64,000 nucleotides of DNA from BJGO01 sp964640655 (GTDB lineage Bacteria; Bacteroidota; Bacteroidia; Chitinophagales; UBA10324), in NCBI GenBank assembly GCA_964640655.1, contig CAZXFT010000002.1, forward strand, positions 62,001 through 126,000. The letters are read 5' to 3'. The position numbers and the translations under genes were made by a program. Below the pieces are notes generated by a model. The model made no database searches. It was given only the letters and a program-made list of their open reading frames with translations, and had not been told where the DNA came from. The first letter of the stretch is position 1; the number at the start of each line of letters is the position of its first letter. Below, one piece after another: positions 46,230 to 55,817 of this stretch.

Positions 46230-46505
46230 TCAAGATTCGTAGCGTAGGCGCGACAGTTGCAAACGTATATTCACTTTTAACTCTTCTGCACAGCATTTCT
46301 TCTCCACCTTATGACTCAGAAATAGCTTAAATTCTTTCTCGATATTGTATTTCTCTAAGCAATGGGAACATATCTTCAAATCTTGAATGAAGCGCACTTC
46401 CTCGTCGTTACCGAGCTCGCCATCTAAGGCCAGCATCACCCGTTGAATGGTTTCGCGGCAGTTATGTTCGTAGTAGCCTTCGTTGCAGTCTTGATGATCG
46501 GTCAT
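46230..46505 (-). CDS. Small zinc-binding-like anti-sigma factor
   Basis: 91 residues from the ATG at 46503-46505, four bases after the sigma factor stop. The first half resembles an RsrA/ChrR-type anti-sigma domain (TIQRVMLALDGELGNDEEVRFIQDLKICSHCLEKY) with the CxxC pair. The His expected four residues before the first of these Cys is replaced by Asp, so zinc binding, if any, would use other ligands (Cys-Cys pair KKCC and nearby His). It would bind the sigma factor encoded next to it. Confidence 0.8.
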   Translation of the reverse strand: MTDHQDCNEGYYEHNCRETIQRVMLALDGELGNDEEVRFIQDLKICSHCLEKYNIEKEFKLFLSHKVEKKCCAEELKVNIRLQLSRLRYES

Positions 46506-46509
46506 AGGT

Positions 46510-47085
46510 TTAACGGTTTTCTTTATAACCACGCGATTTGGCGTATTCGCGCAATTTATCTTTTAACATATTGCGAGCACGGAATAATCGCGAACGCACA
46601 GTACCAATAGGTATGTCCAGAATCTTTGCTATTTCCTCGTAGCTGAATTCTTCTATGTCGCACAATAGTATAATGGCTCTGAAATCCACAGGTAGTTCAT
46701 TAATCGCTTTAGTCATTTCATCGCCAAGCATGCCACTAAACACTTCGTGGCGCAAGTCGAGGCTGCCTACTTGAGAACTTTCATCAGCATCGTGATAGGT
46801 GATGAAATCTTCATAGTCCACCTCAGACGGACGCAGCTTTTTGCGGCGGTATTCGTTGATGAAAGTGTTCTTAAGGATTTTGAACATCCATGCTTTAGCA
46901 TTGGTTCCTTCCTGATACAATGAAATAAAGCGCCACGCTTTCAGATAAGTATCCTGAACTAAATCATTAGCATCGTCTTCGTTGAGAACCAAACTATATG
47001 CAAAGTTGTAGAGCGAATCTGCCAAGGGCATAAATTCGTCTTCAAACAAGTGGTCGGCAGATTTTGATGTTAATTCTTCACTCAC
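46510..47085 (-). CDS. ECF-type RNA polymerase sigma factor
   Basis: 191 residues from a GTG at 47083-47085 (VSEELTSKSADHLF...); the frame stays open to 47187, but residues before the GTG do not look conserved, and the next ATG would cut into region 2. Region 2 is DANDLVQDTYLKAWRFISLY through FKILKNTFINEYRRKK; region 4 is FSYEEIAKILDIPIGTVRSRLFRARNMLKDKL. It is paired with a downstream anti-sigma gene and divergent from the O-antigen ligase-like gene, whose start is 72 bases away, so it may control both directions. Target promoters are unknown. Confidence 0.92.
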   Translation of the reverse strand: MSEELTSKSADHLFEDEFMPLADSLYNFAYSLVLNEDDANDLVQDTYLKAWRFISLYQEGTNAKAWMFKILKNTFINEYRRKKLRPSEVDYEDFITYHDADESSQVGSLDLRHEVFSGMLGDEMTKAINELPVDFRAIILLCDIEEFSYEEIAKILDIPIGTVRSRLFRARNMLKDKLREYAKSRGYKENR

Positions 47086-47157
47086 GGCACTAAAATAAAT
47101 CAATTGAACTAAAGTGTTATCACACGCGAACTTATATTTGGACGTTACAGCTGGCGT

Positions 47158-48372
47158 ATGTCTGAATTCTCCCGAACCCGATTTCATTATTTAGTGGCCT
47201 GCTTGGCATTAGCCGGAATGTTGTGCGCATTAGTGCTTTCCAGAGTAGTATTGAGTGTGTCTATGATAGTATTGGTTATAAATTCATTGGTGCATCCCGG
47301 TTTAAAATCTAATCTGAAGTGGCTGTTGAATATAAGAGTCTTGTATTTGCCGGCATTAATTTTTGTTCAGGTGCTTATTTCATTAATCAATACTTCAAAC
47401 ATTAGCAATGGTTTGGAGTGGGTACAAATGAAATTGCCTTTTCTGCTTTTGCCTATTGGGTTTCTCTCAGTTAGAGAAATCAGTAAGAAACATTTACTGC
47501 TTGTGTTGCAAACCTTTGTTCTAGTGGTAAGTGCATCGGCTATTTATGTGTTGGTGAAATATTTCACTATGAGCACAGAAGTAAACTATTGGCGAGGTGA
47601 TGTCATGGAAACGCCATTCAGTCATATTCGATACAGCCTCACAGTTTGTATGAGCATTTTTACAGCCTTATACATTTTTATACACGATAAAACAAAAACA
47701 AGATTTATTGCATTGACAGCAGGTTTATGGTTGATGCTGTTTCTACATGTGTTGGCTGTACGTAGCGGTCTAGTGGCATTTTATCTGAGCACACTTTTTC
47801 TTGCCGGATTTTACACTGTAAAAAATAAAAAATGGATAGAAGGAATTTCATTTGCTGTAGGTTTACTCGTTGTGCCGATATTGGCATATTATCTTGTACC
47901 CACATTTAAAGAAAAATTTAACTATGTGAGCTACGATATTTCACAATATTTCTCCTCAGGTGATGCCTCTAATCTTTCCGATGGTCAGCGCTTGTTTTCA
48001 CTAAAAATGGGGTGGGAAGTTTTCAATCAGAACAAATTACTTGGTGTTGGCGCGGGTGATCTAATTGATGAAATGAATGTGCATTATGCACATCATCAAA
48101 ATATAGAAGACAGCAAGCGTTTGCCGCACAATCAATGGTTGTGGACTGCAGTAAGCGGAGGTGTTATTGGTCTCATTCTTCTTGCAGCGGGATTGTTGTT
48201 GCCGGTTTGGTTGCTCCGAAATAAACTGAGCTGGTACTTTATTGTTTTTCTTGTGGTGTTGCATTCCAGTATGCTTTCCGAGGCTACCTTAGAGTCGCAA
48301 ATGGGTGTGGCACTTTACTTGATTTTTTATTTGTTGTCGGTAATGATGATTTTACAAAACCATGATCGTTAA
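47158..48372 (+). CDS. O-antigen ligase-like membrane protein (Wzy_C)
   Basis: 404 residues with about ten hydrophobic segments. A large loop holds HIRYSLTVCMSIFTALY and further on LLGVGAGDLIDEMNVHYAHH, followed by RLPHNQWLWTAVSGGVIGL, the Wzy_C-type pattern of O-antigen ligases and polymerases. It joins or lengthens surface polysaccharide in the inner membrane. Its last 11 bases overlap the following GT2 gene, so they are co-translated. It is divergent from the ECF sigma factor gene. Confidence 0.85.
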   Translation: MSEFSRTRFHYLVACLALAGMLCALVLSRVVLSVSMIVLVINSLVHPGLKSNLKWLLNIRVLYLPALIFVQVLISLINTSNISNGLEWVQMKLPFLLLPIGFLSVREISKKHLLLVLQTFVLVVSASAIYVLVKYFTMSTEVNYWRGDVMETPFSHIRYSLTVCMSIFTALYIFIHDKTKTRFIALTAGLWLMLFLHVLAVRSGLVAFYLSTLFLAGFYTVKNKKWIEGISFAVGLLVVPILAYYLVPTFKEKFNYVSYDISQYFSSGDASNLSDGQRLFSLKMGWEVFNQNKLLGVGAGDLIDEMNVHYAHHQNIEDSKRLPHNQWLWTAVSGGVIGLILLAAGLLLPVWLLRNKLSWYFIVFLVVLHSSMLSEATLESQMGVALYLIFYLLSVMMILQNHDR

Positions 48373-49123
48373 ACTTTCAGTTGTCATCATCACTTTTAAC
48401 GAGGAGCGCAATCTGGATCGCTGCCTTCAAAGCCTGCTAAGCGTTGCCGATGAAATTATAGTAGTTGATTCTTTTTCTACCGACCGCACAAAAGAAATCG
48501 CGGAGCAATATGGAGCAAAATTTATTCAACACGCTTTTGAGGGGCACATACAACAAAAAAATTTCGCTATCACTCAGGCGGTTTATCCGCATATATTATC
48601 TCTCGATGCCGACGAATGTTTGAGTGAGGAATTGAAACAATCCATACATGAAGTAAAAAACAACTGGCAATACGACGGCTATGTGATGAATCGCTTTACC
48701 AATTACTGTGGTCATTGGGTGAGGTATTGTGGTTGGTATCCCGACAAAAAATTGCGTCTTTGGGACTCTCGCAAAGGTCGTTGGACAGGTACAAATCCGC
48801 ACGACAGATATGAGTTGATGGATATTGAAAGTAAGACAGGTTATTTGAAAGGTGATTTATTGCATTATAGCTATTATACTATTGATGACCACAGAAAACA
48901 GATTGCATTCTTTACCGACATTGCTGCAAAGGCTTTATACCAAAAGAATAAGAGCTCGACAATTTTATTTGCATACCTCAGCGCAGCAATAAGATTCTTA
49001 CGTGATTATTTTCTAAAGTTTGGTTTTCTGGATGGCTCGTCAGGATTTACAATTTGTCGTTTGTCGGCTTATGCATCTTACCTGAAATACTTTAAACTCC
49101 ATAAACTGAATAAAAATAAGTAA
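48362..49123 (+). CDS. Family 2 glycosyltransferase (LPS core-type)
   Basis: 253 residues. GT-A fold features: LSVVIITFNEERNLDRCLQSL, IIVVDSFSTDRTKEIA and the metal-binding LSLDADECLS. The C-terminal part (GDLLHYSYYTIDDHRKQIAFF...) resembles lipooligosaccharide core glycosyltransferases of the WaaE/KdtX type. It overlaps the ligase gene upstream, and its stop overlaps the start of the GT9 pseudogene by one base (TAATG), which marks a former three-gene operon. Confidence 0.92.
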   Translation: MIVKLSVVIITFNEERNLDRCLQSLLSVADEIIVVDSFSTDRTKEIAEQYGAKFIQHAFEGHIQQKNFAITQAVYPHILSLDADECLSEELKQSIHEVKNNWQYDGYVMNRFTNYCGHWVRYCGWYPDKKLRLWDSRKGRWTGTNPHDRYELMDIESKTGYLKGDLLHYSYYTIDDHRKQIAFFTDIAAKALYQKNKSSTILFAYLSAAIRFLRDYFLKFGFLDGSSGFTICRLSAYASYLKYFKLHKLNKNK

Positions 49124-50124
49124 TGAGTCTGAAGCCGAATATGCGTATTCTCATTTCGCGCACCGATACTATTGGGGATGTAATGCTTATGGTGCCTATT
49201 TGTGGTGTATTGATGAAGCATTACCCAGATACACAGATATTTTTTTTGCTACACAACTATACACAACCCTTGCTCAGATGTTGCATTGATGTATTTCAGG
49301 TATTGAATTATGATGAATGGTAAAATGACGCAATAGCTATTGACCAACTGAAAGCATTGACACTTGATGCAGTAATACATGTTTTCAAATCGAAGGATAG
49401 CATAGTTAGTGCAACTTGCAAATACCTCTCAGAGTAGGCACTTCTAGACGTGGGTTCCATTGGCTACCTGTAATAAAAGGATTGATGTAAAATGAATAAA
49501 CTCACCGATGCGCGATGCGCAACTGAGCCTGCAATTGTTGCAAACATTAGGTATTCGTGAAATGTATGTTTACATCAGCCAGATGCGTACATTTATTTTA
49601 AGGCTGAAAAAACATACCATCAGCCATACAGGGTATGTTAGAGGCCGGAGTAGAAATTATTTGTTACACCTTAAATCAGCAGGCTCTGCTCGCGAATGGT
49701 CGTTAACATTATAAAAAAACATATTGAGATGCTCAGCCCTGAGCGCTATCAGATTATTATTTGCGGCACATCAAAAGAAAAAGAATTGACACAAGATAAG
49801 CTTAGAACATTGCCGGCTTACATAGTGGCTGCCATGGGTAAAATGACCATAGATGAAAACATAGAATTGATAGCAAGCGCTAAAGCATTGATTGCTGCAA
49901 GCATAGGCCCTCTACATATTGCCGCATCATGTGGTATAAAATTTATTGGTATTTATCTCCCCATCAAACCGATGCATCCTGCACGATGGCAGCCTCTTGG
50001 AAAAAAGGCAGCTTATCTTAGCAGCATAAAAAATAACTGCGACGCTTGCAGAAACAACCTGCACATTTGTACCTATATGAATGATGTAATAGCGCAGCAA
50101 GTATTTCAACTCATTGAATCATAA
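49123..50124 (+). pseudogene. Decayed family 9 glycosyltransferase (heptosyltransferase-like)
   Basis: Spans 1002 bases, the length expected for an intact ~334-residue enzyme. The first 66 codons (MRILISRTDTIGDVMLMVPICGVL) are GT9-like, then TAA at 49321-49323; the same frame reads on (NDAIAIDQLKALTLDAVIHVF) until TAG at 49435. Further frame changes follow around 49440-49510 (MNKLTDAR / MRDAQLSLQLLQTLGI), and again near 49700, after which the C-terminus is intact in a third frame (IIICGTSKEKELTQDK... KALIAASIGPLHIAASCG). At least one nonsense codon plus several frameshifts show real decay rather than one sequencing error. Confidence 0.9.
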
Positions 50125-50126
50125 CT

Positions 50127-50546
50127 ATGGAAAACAAAATAATTAATACAGATAAAGCGCCTAAACCAGTAGGACTTTATCCACATGCTCGTCGAGTAGG
50201 AAATCTATTGTTCCTGTCCGGCATAGGGCCACGCAGTGCCGCAGATAATTCTATTCCGGGTAATGAATATGATGCACATGGCAATCTGATGAATTATGAT
50301 ATCGAAGCACAATGTCATTCTGTTTTTAAAAATGTAAAAACCGTTCTCGAAGAAAGTGGAAGCAGTTGGGACAAGATGATTGATGTAACCGTGTTTCTTA
50401 CTAATATGAAGAAAGACTTCCCTGTGATGAACAGACTTTATGCAGAATATTTTAAAGCCAACCTTCCCTGCCGAACTACAGTCGAAATAAATTCATTGCC
50501 AACAGCCATTGCCATTGAATTAAAATGTATCGCTACAATAGATTAA
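50127..50546 (+). CDS. RidA family protein
   Basis: 139 residues. Features of the YjgF/YER057c/UK114 family are PHARRVGNLLFLSGIGPR, TVLEESGSSWDKMIDVTVFLTNM and the C-terminal PCRTTVEINSLPTAIAIELKCIA with the conserved Arg that binds the imine/enamine substrate. These proteins hydrolyse reactive enamines. Here RSAADNSIPG suggests a subfamily with a longer loop. It follows the GT9 pseudogene by two bases and ends in a TTAA shared with the convergent gene. Confidence 0.92.
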   Translation: MENKIINTDKAPKPVGLYPHARRVGNLLFLSGIGPRSAADNSIPGNEYDAHGNLMNYDIEAQCHSVFKNVKTVLEESGSSWDKMIDVTVFLTNMKKDFPVMNRLYAEYFKANLPCRTTVEINSLPTAIAIELKCIATID

Positions 50547-51532
50547 TGCTCATCGTGTTCCCGACCCTGCATCTTACCTGTTTTCCACGCGTTCTCCAGG
50601 GCATTTATCTCTTGCAACTCTTCAGGAGTTGGTTCCACATATTTCATGTTTTGTAAATCGGGAGAACCGGCATTAACCCAACAGGTGTACCATATAGAAC
50701 CTAAGTTCAGAATGGCTTTGCGAAGTTTTCGTTCTACCATATTATTTAGTGCTTTAGCATAGGTGTCACTGAATTCAGCGGAGTAAACACGCACCATCAC
50801 GTTGCCTCTTTGCTCAAAAGAATATTTCCTGTCATCGGAGAATTGTTTGCTCAATTCGCGTTCTATGGATAAAACGCTGTCTACCTGTGAAGCGCTTTCC
50901 ATCACAAATTTCCAGATAAAGTCTTCAACATTATCTATGAACTCTGCTTTGCCAACAAAGTAGTCGTAGTTATCGCCGTATAGTTCAGGAATGCGCGATT
51001 CCCAAAAAGCGTGTATGCCGTTTTGACCTGTAAGCTGTCCGTTATAATTGCGTGTGCAATGTAAAGGCACGTGAGCATCTGCAACATAATGACCAAGTTC
51101 TGCAGCGGTTTGTAAAATGCGTGCTTTATTTTTTTTCTCAAATGCTTCTTTCAAACGAAACATCATAGTCTGTATATGCCAGGGCACTATTCCGTGTGCT
51201 TTTAAAGTGTCTTCTGAGTATTGCATCACAGCATCTCGCCAGCGGCGCGGCAAATCGTAATCAGGATACAGACCATAACGATCTATATCGATGTAATGTC
51301 TTGGAGCTTCATCTGGACTGGAATATCGACGCTTATCAGGATCTACAGAATGCTCAGTGATGTATTCGATATTTTCTTTAAAGAGGGTGAGCATCTGAGG
51401 AGGCAGGGTGAAAATGGCAATACGGTTGATCCGTTTATGTCCCCAAAAGCCCCACCCATCACTGCGTTTTACAATTGTTGAAATGAGTAGCACCGTAATA
51501 AGGACTATGAAACTGTATTTAATGATTTTCAT
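50543..51532 (-). CDS. Zinc-dependent phospholipase C/S1-P1 nuclease-like protein
   Basis: 329 residues with an N-terminal membrane or signal helix. Zinc-ligand pattern of the PLC/S1-P1 family is visible: mature Trp-Gly-His start (SDGWGFWGHKRINRIA), PRHYIDIDRYG, ELGHYVADAHVPLHCTRNY and GIHAFWESRIPELY. The ligands match those of zinc-dependent phospholipase C and S1-P1 nucleases; which substrate is cut is not decided by sequence alone. Likely acts outside the cytoplasm. It starts three bases after the DUF502 gene, so both are one operon. Confidence 0.85.
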   Translation of the reverse strand: MKIIKYSFIVLITVLLISTIVKRSDGWGFWGHKRINRIAIFTLPPQMLTLFKENIEYITEHSVDPDKRRYSSPDEAPRHYIDIDRYGLYPDYDLPRRWRDAVMQYSEDTLKAHGIVPWHIQTMMFRLKEAFEKKNKARILQTAAELGHYVADAHVPLHCTRNYNGQLTGQNGIHAFWESRIPELYGDNYDYFVGKAEFIDNVEDFIWKFVMESASQVDSVLSIERELSKQFSDDRKYSFEQRGNVMVRVYSAEFSDTYAKALNNMVERKLRKAILNLGSIWYTCWVNAGSPDLQNMKYVEPTPEELQEINALENAWKTGKMQGREHDEH

Positions 51533-51535
51533 GAA

Positions 51536-52120
51536 CTACTTTTTTTCATCCTCTTCCTTAGTGATTAAATCAGTTACACCACCGCTTACAATAAATTTCA
51601 TGGCATCAGAAGATTTAAAATCGGGCAGCGGAGTAATGCTCTCGTGAGGAACTAAAAATAAATTGCCACTGAAATTATAGGAGTGTGGAAAATAGACGGC
51701 TACAAGATCCTTGATTCCAACTTCACTCAAATCTTCTTTAGTAATAAAACCCAACTTGTGAATTCGTGTCTCTTTTGACATCATCACCATCACCGGTTGA
51801 TTGAAAGATTTTTTATTCCCCACCAGTGCGGACAATAAATCTTTGATAGACGAGTATATGATTTTCAGTCCAGGCGTTTTAAAAATTATGCCTTCAAACA
51901 GATTCAATAGTGACTGTAGTAATATATTATAACTGAAGTACCCGATTATAGTAATGCCGACTATAACTATTACAATACTAACTCCGGGATAGAGTCCGGG
52001 GATGAGTCCGTCAAAGAAATGTATGATGGCATAAATGGCATATACAGTAATGAATATGGGGCTTACGAAAAGTAATCCGCGCAGAAAGAAGCCAATGATA
52101 CGTGCCGCTATGTTGTTCAA
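51536..52120 (-). CDS. DUF502 membrane protein
   Basis: 194 residues, TTG start at 52118-52120 (no ATG nearby). Two to three N-terminal hydrophobic segments then a cytoplasm-sized domain with KIIYSSIKDLLSALVGNKKSF and PVMVMMSKETRIHKLGFIT, typical of DUF502. Function unknown in bacteria; related plant proteins bind at membranes. The pair with the phospholipase-like gene is tight (three bases). Confidence 0.85.
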   Translation of the reverse strand: MNNIAARIIGFFLRGLLFVSPIFITVYAIYAIIHFFDGLIPGLYPGVSIVIVIVGITIIGYFSYNILLQSLLNLFEGIIFKTPGLKIIYSSIKDLLSALVGNKKSFNQPVMVMMSKETRIHKLGFITKEDLSEVGIKDLVAVYFPHSYNFSGNLFLVPHESITPLPDFKSSDAMKFIVSGGVTDLITKEEDEKK

Positions 52121-52188
52121 TGTTAAAAATTAGAGATGTGTAAAAGTATTTGATTTACAACAATTGAAAGTGAAACCTGTGTGAAATT

Positions 52189-53454
52189 CTAACGCAACAC
52201 ACTCAATCGGTCAGCATCCAGTTTGATGAGTATGAATAACAGAATGGTAAATGCCAGCATAGATGAACCACCATAACTAATATAGGGCAATGGTATTCCG
52301 ATAACAGGTACAAGACCTATGGTCATTCCTATGTTTACCAGTATGTGAAAGAAAATAATACAGGCTACAGCATATGCATAAATTTTTGAGAACCGTGATC
52401 GCTGTCGTTCTGCGACAAACAAGATTCTCAATATTAACCCCAAGAACATCAATAATAAAATAGAGGAACCTATAAATCCATATTCTTCACCAATGGTACA
52501 AAAAATGAAGTCGCTTGTTTGTTCCGGTACGAAATTGAATTTAGTCAATGTGCCTTGTAAAAAACCTTTACCGCTGAAACCACCGGAGCCTATTGCAATT
52601 TTTGATTGACGAACATTGTAGTCGGCATCTTTAACAGTTACTTCTCTTCCCAGATATACATCTATTCGCTGTTTTTGGTGTTTCTCCAGAACATTCACAA
52701 ATATATAGTCTGTGGTATATACAAAACCTGCTGATAATATAAAAACAAGCGATGTAATGATAATGGCTATTCGTTCACGTCGAATCAGGTAAATAGTTAC
52801 AGAAGCTATAAATGCAAGGGTAATTATTAGGTAGTATTTATCAAATAATAAAGCAAGTAACCCTAATGCTGCTATAAATAATCCTATCAATAAAAAGATA
52901 CCGGGAAAGCCAAAACGATAGATTACCAAAAAGAAAATAGCAAACACAAGTGCAGACCCTGTTTCATTTTGCAAAATGATAATGAGCATTGGAGTCATAA
53001 AAATGATGATTGCTATTAGCCATGTTTTTGCATTTTTTAAATTTATATTTAATGTACTTAAGTATTTGGCTAATGCTAGGCTGGTAGCAAATTTTGCAAA
53101 CTCGGCAGGCTGAAATTGAAGCCCGTCTAAGGTTATCCATGATCTTGAACCTTTAACAACACCTCCTAATGCTATCGCAGCAAGTAGCAGGACTATGACT
53201 ATACCATATAATATATATGCAAATGCAGTGTAGAATTTATTGTCTGTTATAAGTATGGTTAGGGCAAACATGGCACTTATGCCTATCCAGATCAACTGCT
53301 TCCCATAAACGTGATTAAAAAAGGTACCAATAGTGTTGGTGAAATCATACCCGGCGGCATACACCGAAACCCAACCGGAACATACCAAGGCCGCATAGAT
53401 ACCAATCATAAGCCAGTCAAGATTTTTCCATGTACTTCTTCTATCCATGCTCAT
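52189..53454 (-). CDS. rodA: Rod-shape peptidoglycan glycosyltransferase RodA (SEDS)
   Basis: 421 residues, about ten membrane segments. SEDS-family features are PAEFAKFATSLALAKYL, IGSGGFSGKGFLQGTLTKFNFVPEQTSDFIFCTIGEEYGF (catalytic and loop region, shown in part) and the C-terminal GIPLPYISYGGSSML. RodA polymerises glycan strands with PBP2. Overlaps the PBP2 gene by four bases (ATGA). Confidence 0.97.
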   Translation of the reverse strand: MSMDRRSTWKNLDWLMIGIYAALVCSGWVSVYAAGYDFTNTIGTFFNHVYGKQLIWIGISAMFALTILITDNKFYTAFAYILYGIVIVLLLAAIALGGVVKGSRSWITLDGLQFQPAEFAKFATSLALAKYLSTLNINLKNAKTWLIAIIIFMTPMLIIILQNETGSALVFAIFFLVIYRFGFPGIFLLIGLFIAALGLLALLFDKYYLIITLAFIASVTIYLIRRERIAIIITSLVFILSAGFVYTTDYIFVNVLEKHQKQRIDVYLGREVTVKDADYNVRQSKIAIGSGGFSGKGFLQGTLTKFNFVPEQTSDFIFCTIGEEYGFIGSSILLLMFLGLILRILFVAERQRSRFSKIYAYAVACIIFFHILVNIGMTIGLVPVIGIPLPYISYGGSSMLAFTILLFILIKLDADRLSVLR

Positions 53455-55301
53455 GGCGCTGGTGTTAGTGTTGGAGTGGGATTAATCAGGTTGCCATCAA
53501 ACATCTGTTGTTCCAAATACTTCCTCTTCGAATCAATGGAGTCATTCAGATATTTTTCTATAATCAAACTGGCAATAGGAGCAGCCCAGGTAGCACCGAA
53601 ACCAGAGTTTTCTACAATAACTGCAACTGCAATTTTGGGGTTATCTTTCGGTGCAAAGCATGCAAATAAAGAGTGGTCCTTGCCATGTGGATTTTGAGCC
53701 GTTCCGGTTTTACCGCAAATACTGATACCTGGAATTTTAGCTATACGAGCAGTGCCGGATTCTACCACATCTTCCATTCCTTTAACAACAATATTACAAA
53801 TGGCAGTATCTATACCAGTATCGTGTCTCTTAATAATTGATTTTAACGTATTTGTATCGTTCTGAATTTTCTTAACTAAATGTGGAGAGAACCAATAACC
53901 TCTGTTAGCAAAGGCACACATCATATTTACAATTTGAAGTGGTGTGGCACTTAATTCACCCTGTCCAAACCCAATGGATACAATCATACTGGAACGCCAC
54001 TCCTTAGTTTTATATCGTTTGGTATAGTACTTTGAATCCGGTGCAAAACCATACCCCTCGTTGGGTAAATCAATTCCTGTTTTAACTCCCAGTCCAAATT
54101 TTTTCAGATAGCTATTCCAGGCATTCAACCCATCGGCTATGTTTTTATGATTTTTACGATTATCGATCACCTCACGGAAGTAGTGTGCGAAATAGCCGTT
54201 ACATGATACAGCAATCGCTACGCATACATCAGGAATGACAGCATGCGGGTGGCACCCGATATGCAAACTGCCAATATTGATTCCGCCATGACACATTGAA
54301 AAACCTGCCCAGGGTTGAATCACCTTTTCTTCCATACCTATGGCCGCCATCAAAGGTTTGAATGTAGAGCCGGGAGGATAGGGAGCTTTGATGGCGCGGT
54401 TAAACAATGGTTTGTTTGGATCGGCATAAAGGGTCTTAAAATTTTTTCCGCGGTCTTTACCCGATAATAAACTTGGATCATAGGACGGACTGCTAACCAT
54501 AGCCAATACTTCACCTGTAGCCGGCTCAATTGCAACCAGGCTACCGATTTTATTTTGCATCAGTTTTTCACCGTATTGTTGCAGCTCAACATCAATAGAA
54601 CTGATCAGATTGAGTCCGGGTGATGCTATAGTATCGAATTTGCCTTCAGCAAAACTTCCCTGCTCTCGATTGTTAACATCCACCAACATATAGCGCACAC
54701 CTTTGTTTCCCCGTAGTATCTGCTCGTACGATTCTTCAATACCTGTAATGCCAATGTAGTCTCCCTGTCTGTAATAGCCGCCGAGTTTTTCTATTTGTTT
54801 GGGACTCACTTCACCAATATATCCTAACACATGTGCTGCAGCTAAGTATGGATAGGAGCGTACTGTACGCACTTGAGAGTAAAACCCCGAAAACTGAAAT
54901 AAACTCTCACGCACCGACTGAAACTGTTCGGCTTGTATTCCTTTTAAAAATAAAAATGGTTTGTAAGGGGAGGTTTTGTGGGCCTTTCTCAAAGTCTTTT
55001 TAACATATTCAACTTCTACATTAAGCACTTTAGCAAATTCAGCTGTGTCAAATGGCGACACCTGAAGAGGTATTACCATTAAATCGTATTCTGCTTTGTT
55101 GTAGAGAATCAATTTTTGTTTGCGATCATATATCAGTCCGCGTGCAGGATAAACGCTTACGCGTCGCAGTGAATTACTATTAGCCAACTGCTTATAGTTT
55201 TTATCAATAACCTGCATATAAAACAAGCGTAAAATATATACGAGAACCACTATGATAAATACTCCCTGTAAAACCAAACGCCTCGACTGAAATAAATCCA
55301 T
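53451..55301 (-). CDS. mrdA: Penicillin-binding protein 2 (MrdA)
   Basis: 616 residues. N-terminal membrane anchor (VLQGVFIIVVLVYILRLFYMQ), dimerisation/pedestal domain, then the transpeptidase with SxxK as Ser312-Thr-Phe-Lys315 (PPGSTFKPLMAA), VSCNGYF as SxN, and CGKTGTAQN as KTG. It crosslinks peptidoglycan for cell elongation with RodA and MreCD. Three bases separate it from mreD. Confidence 0.97.
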   Translation of the reverse strand: MDLFQSRRLVLQGVFIIVVLVYILRLFYMQVIDKNYKQLANSNSLRRVSVYPARGLIYDRKQKLILYNKAEYDLMVIPLQVSPFDTAEFAKVLNVEVEYVKKTLRKAHKTSPYKPFLFLKGIQAEQFQSVRESLFQFSGFYSQVRTVRSYPYLAAAHVLGYIGEVSPKQIEKLGGYYRQGDYIGITGIEESYEQILRGNKGVRYMLVDVNNREQGSFAEGKFDTIASPGLNLISSIDVELQQYGEKLMQNKIGSLVAIEPATGEVLAMVSSPSYDPSLLSGKDRGKNFKTLYADPNKPLFNRAIKAPYPPGSTFKPLMAAIGMEEKVIQPWAGFSMCHGGINIGSLHIGCHPHAVIPDVCVAIAVSCNGYFAHYFREVIDNRKNHKNIADGLNAWNSYLKKFGLGVKTGIDLPNEGYGFAPDSKYYTKRYKTKEWRSSMIVSIGFGQGELSATPLQIVNMMCAFANRGYWFSPHLVKKIQNDTNTLKSIIKRHDTGIDTAICNIVVKGMEDVVESGTARIAKIPGISICGKTGTAQNPHGKDHSLFACFAPKDNPKIAVAVIVENSGFGATWAAPIASLIIEKYLNDSIDSKRKYLEQQMFDGNLINPTPTLTPAP

Positions 55302-55304
55302 CCT

Positions 55305-55817
55305 CTATCGCTTTCTGTTGTAAAAAAAATATTCGATCAGCAAGACTATTATTATAGCCAGTGCACTGCTCATAAATGCTTTGGATATGACCAATAGCAC
55401 TTGATGGATACTTAGTGTTTCAATCAGAAATAATATTAGGTGAGCGAGCAATAATGTAAAAAAAGAATATAGTATGAACCATCTGAACCCTAAACTTTTA
55501 AGCCTTGGTTTGTCTTCAGGATTGTATCCTCCAGAGGGCTTCACAATTGTTAACAGGTATGGACGTATGAATCCTATGAATGTACAGGTAAAAGCATGTA
55601 TGCCCATAGAATTACTAAAAACATCCACACTCAGACCACACAGAAAAGAAACCAGAATGAGTGCAGAATGCGACATCATTAACGGTAACGTCATTATAAA
55701 ATAGAAGTAGATGTATGTATTGAATATTCCCGGTAGGGTGATATTATTTAACACCAGAATCTGAACAGACAGAATCAGCACAAAACGTAATATCTGAAGA
55801 ACTATGTTCGCTATCAT
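55305..55817 (-). CDS. mreD: Rod shape-determining protein MreD
   Basis: 170 residues, five to six membrane segments and little else. Its position between mreC (four-base overlap) and mrdA makes the assignment secure; the family itself is weakly conserved. MreD holds the elongasome in the inner membrane. Confidence 0.88.
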   Translation of the reverse strand: MIANIVLQILRFVLILSVQILVLNNITLPGIFNTYIYFYFIMTLPLMMSHSALILVSFLCGLSVDVFSNSMGIHAFTCTFIGFIRPYLLTIVKPSGGYNPEDKPRLKSLGFRWFILYSFFTLLLAHLILFLIETLSIHQVLLVISKAFMSSALAIIIVLLIEYFFYNRKR

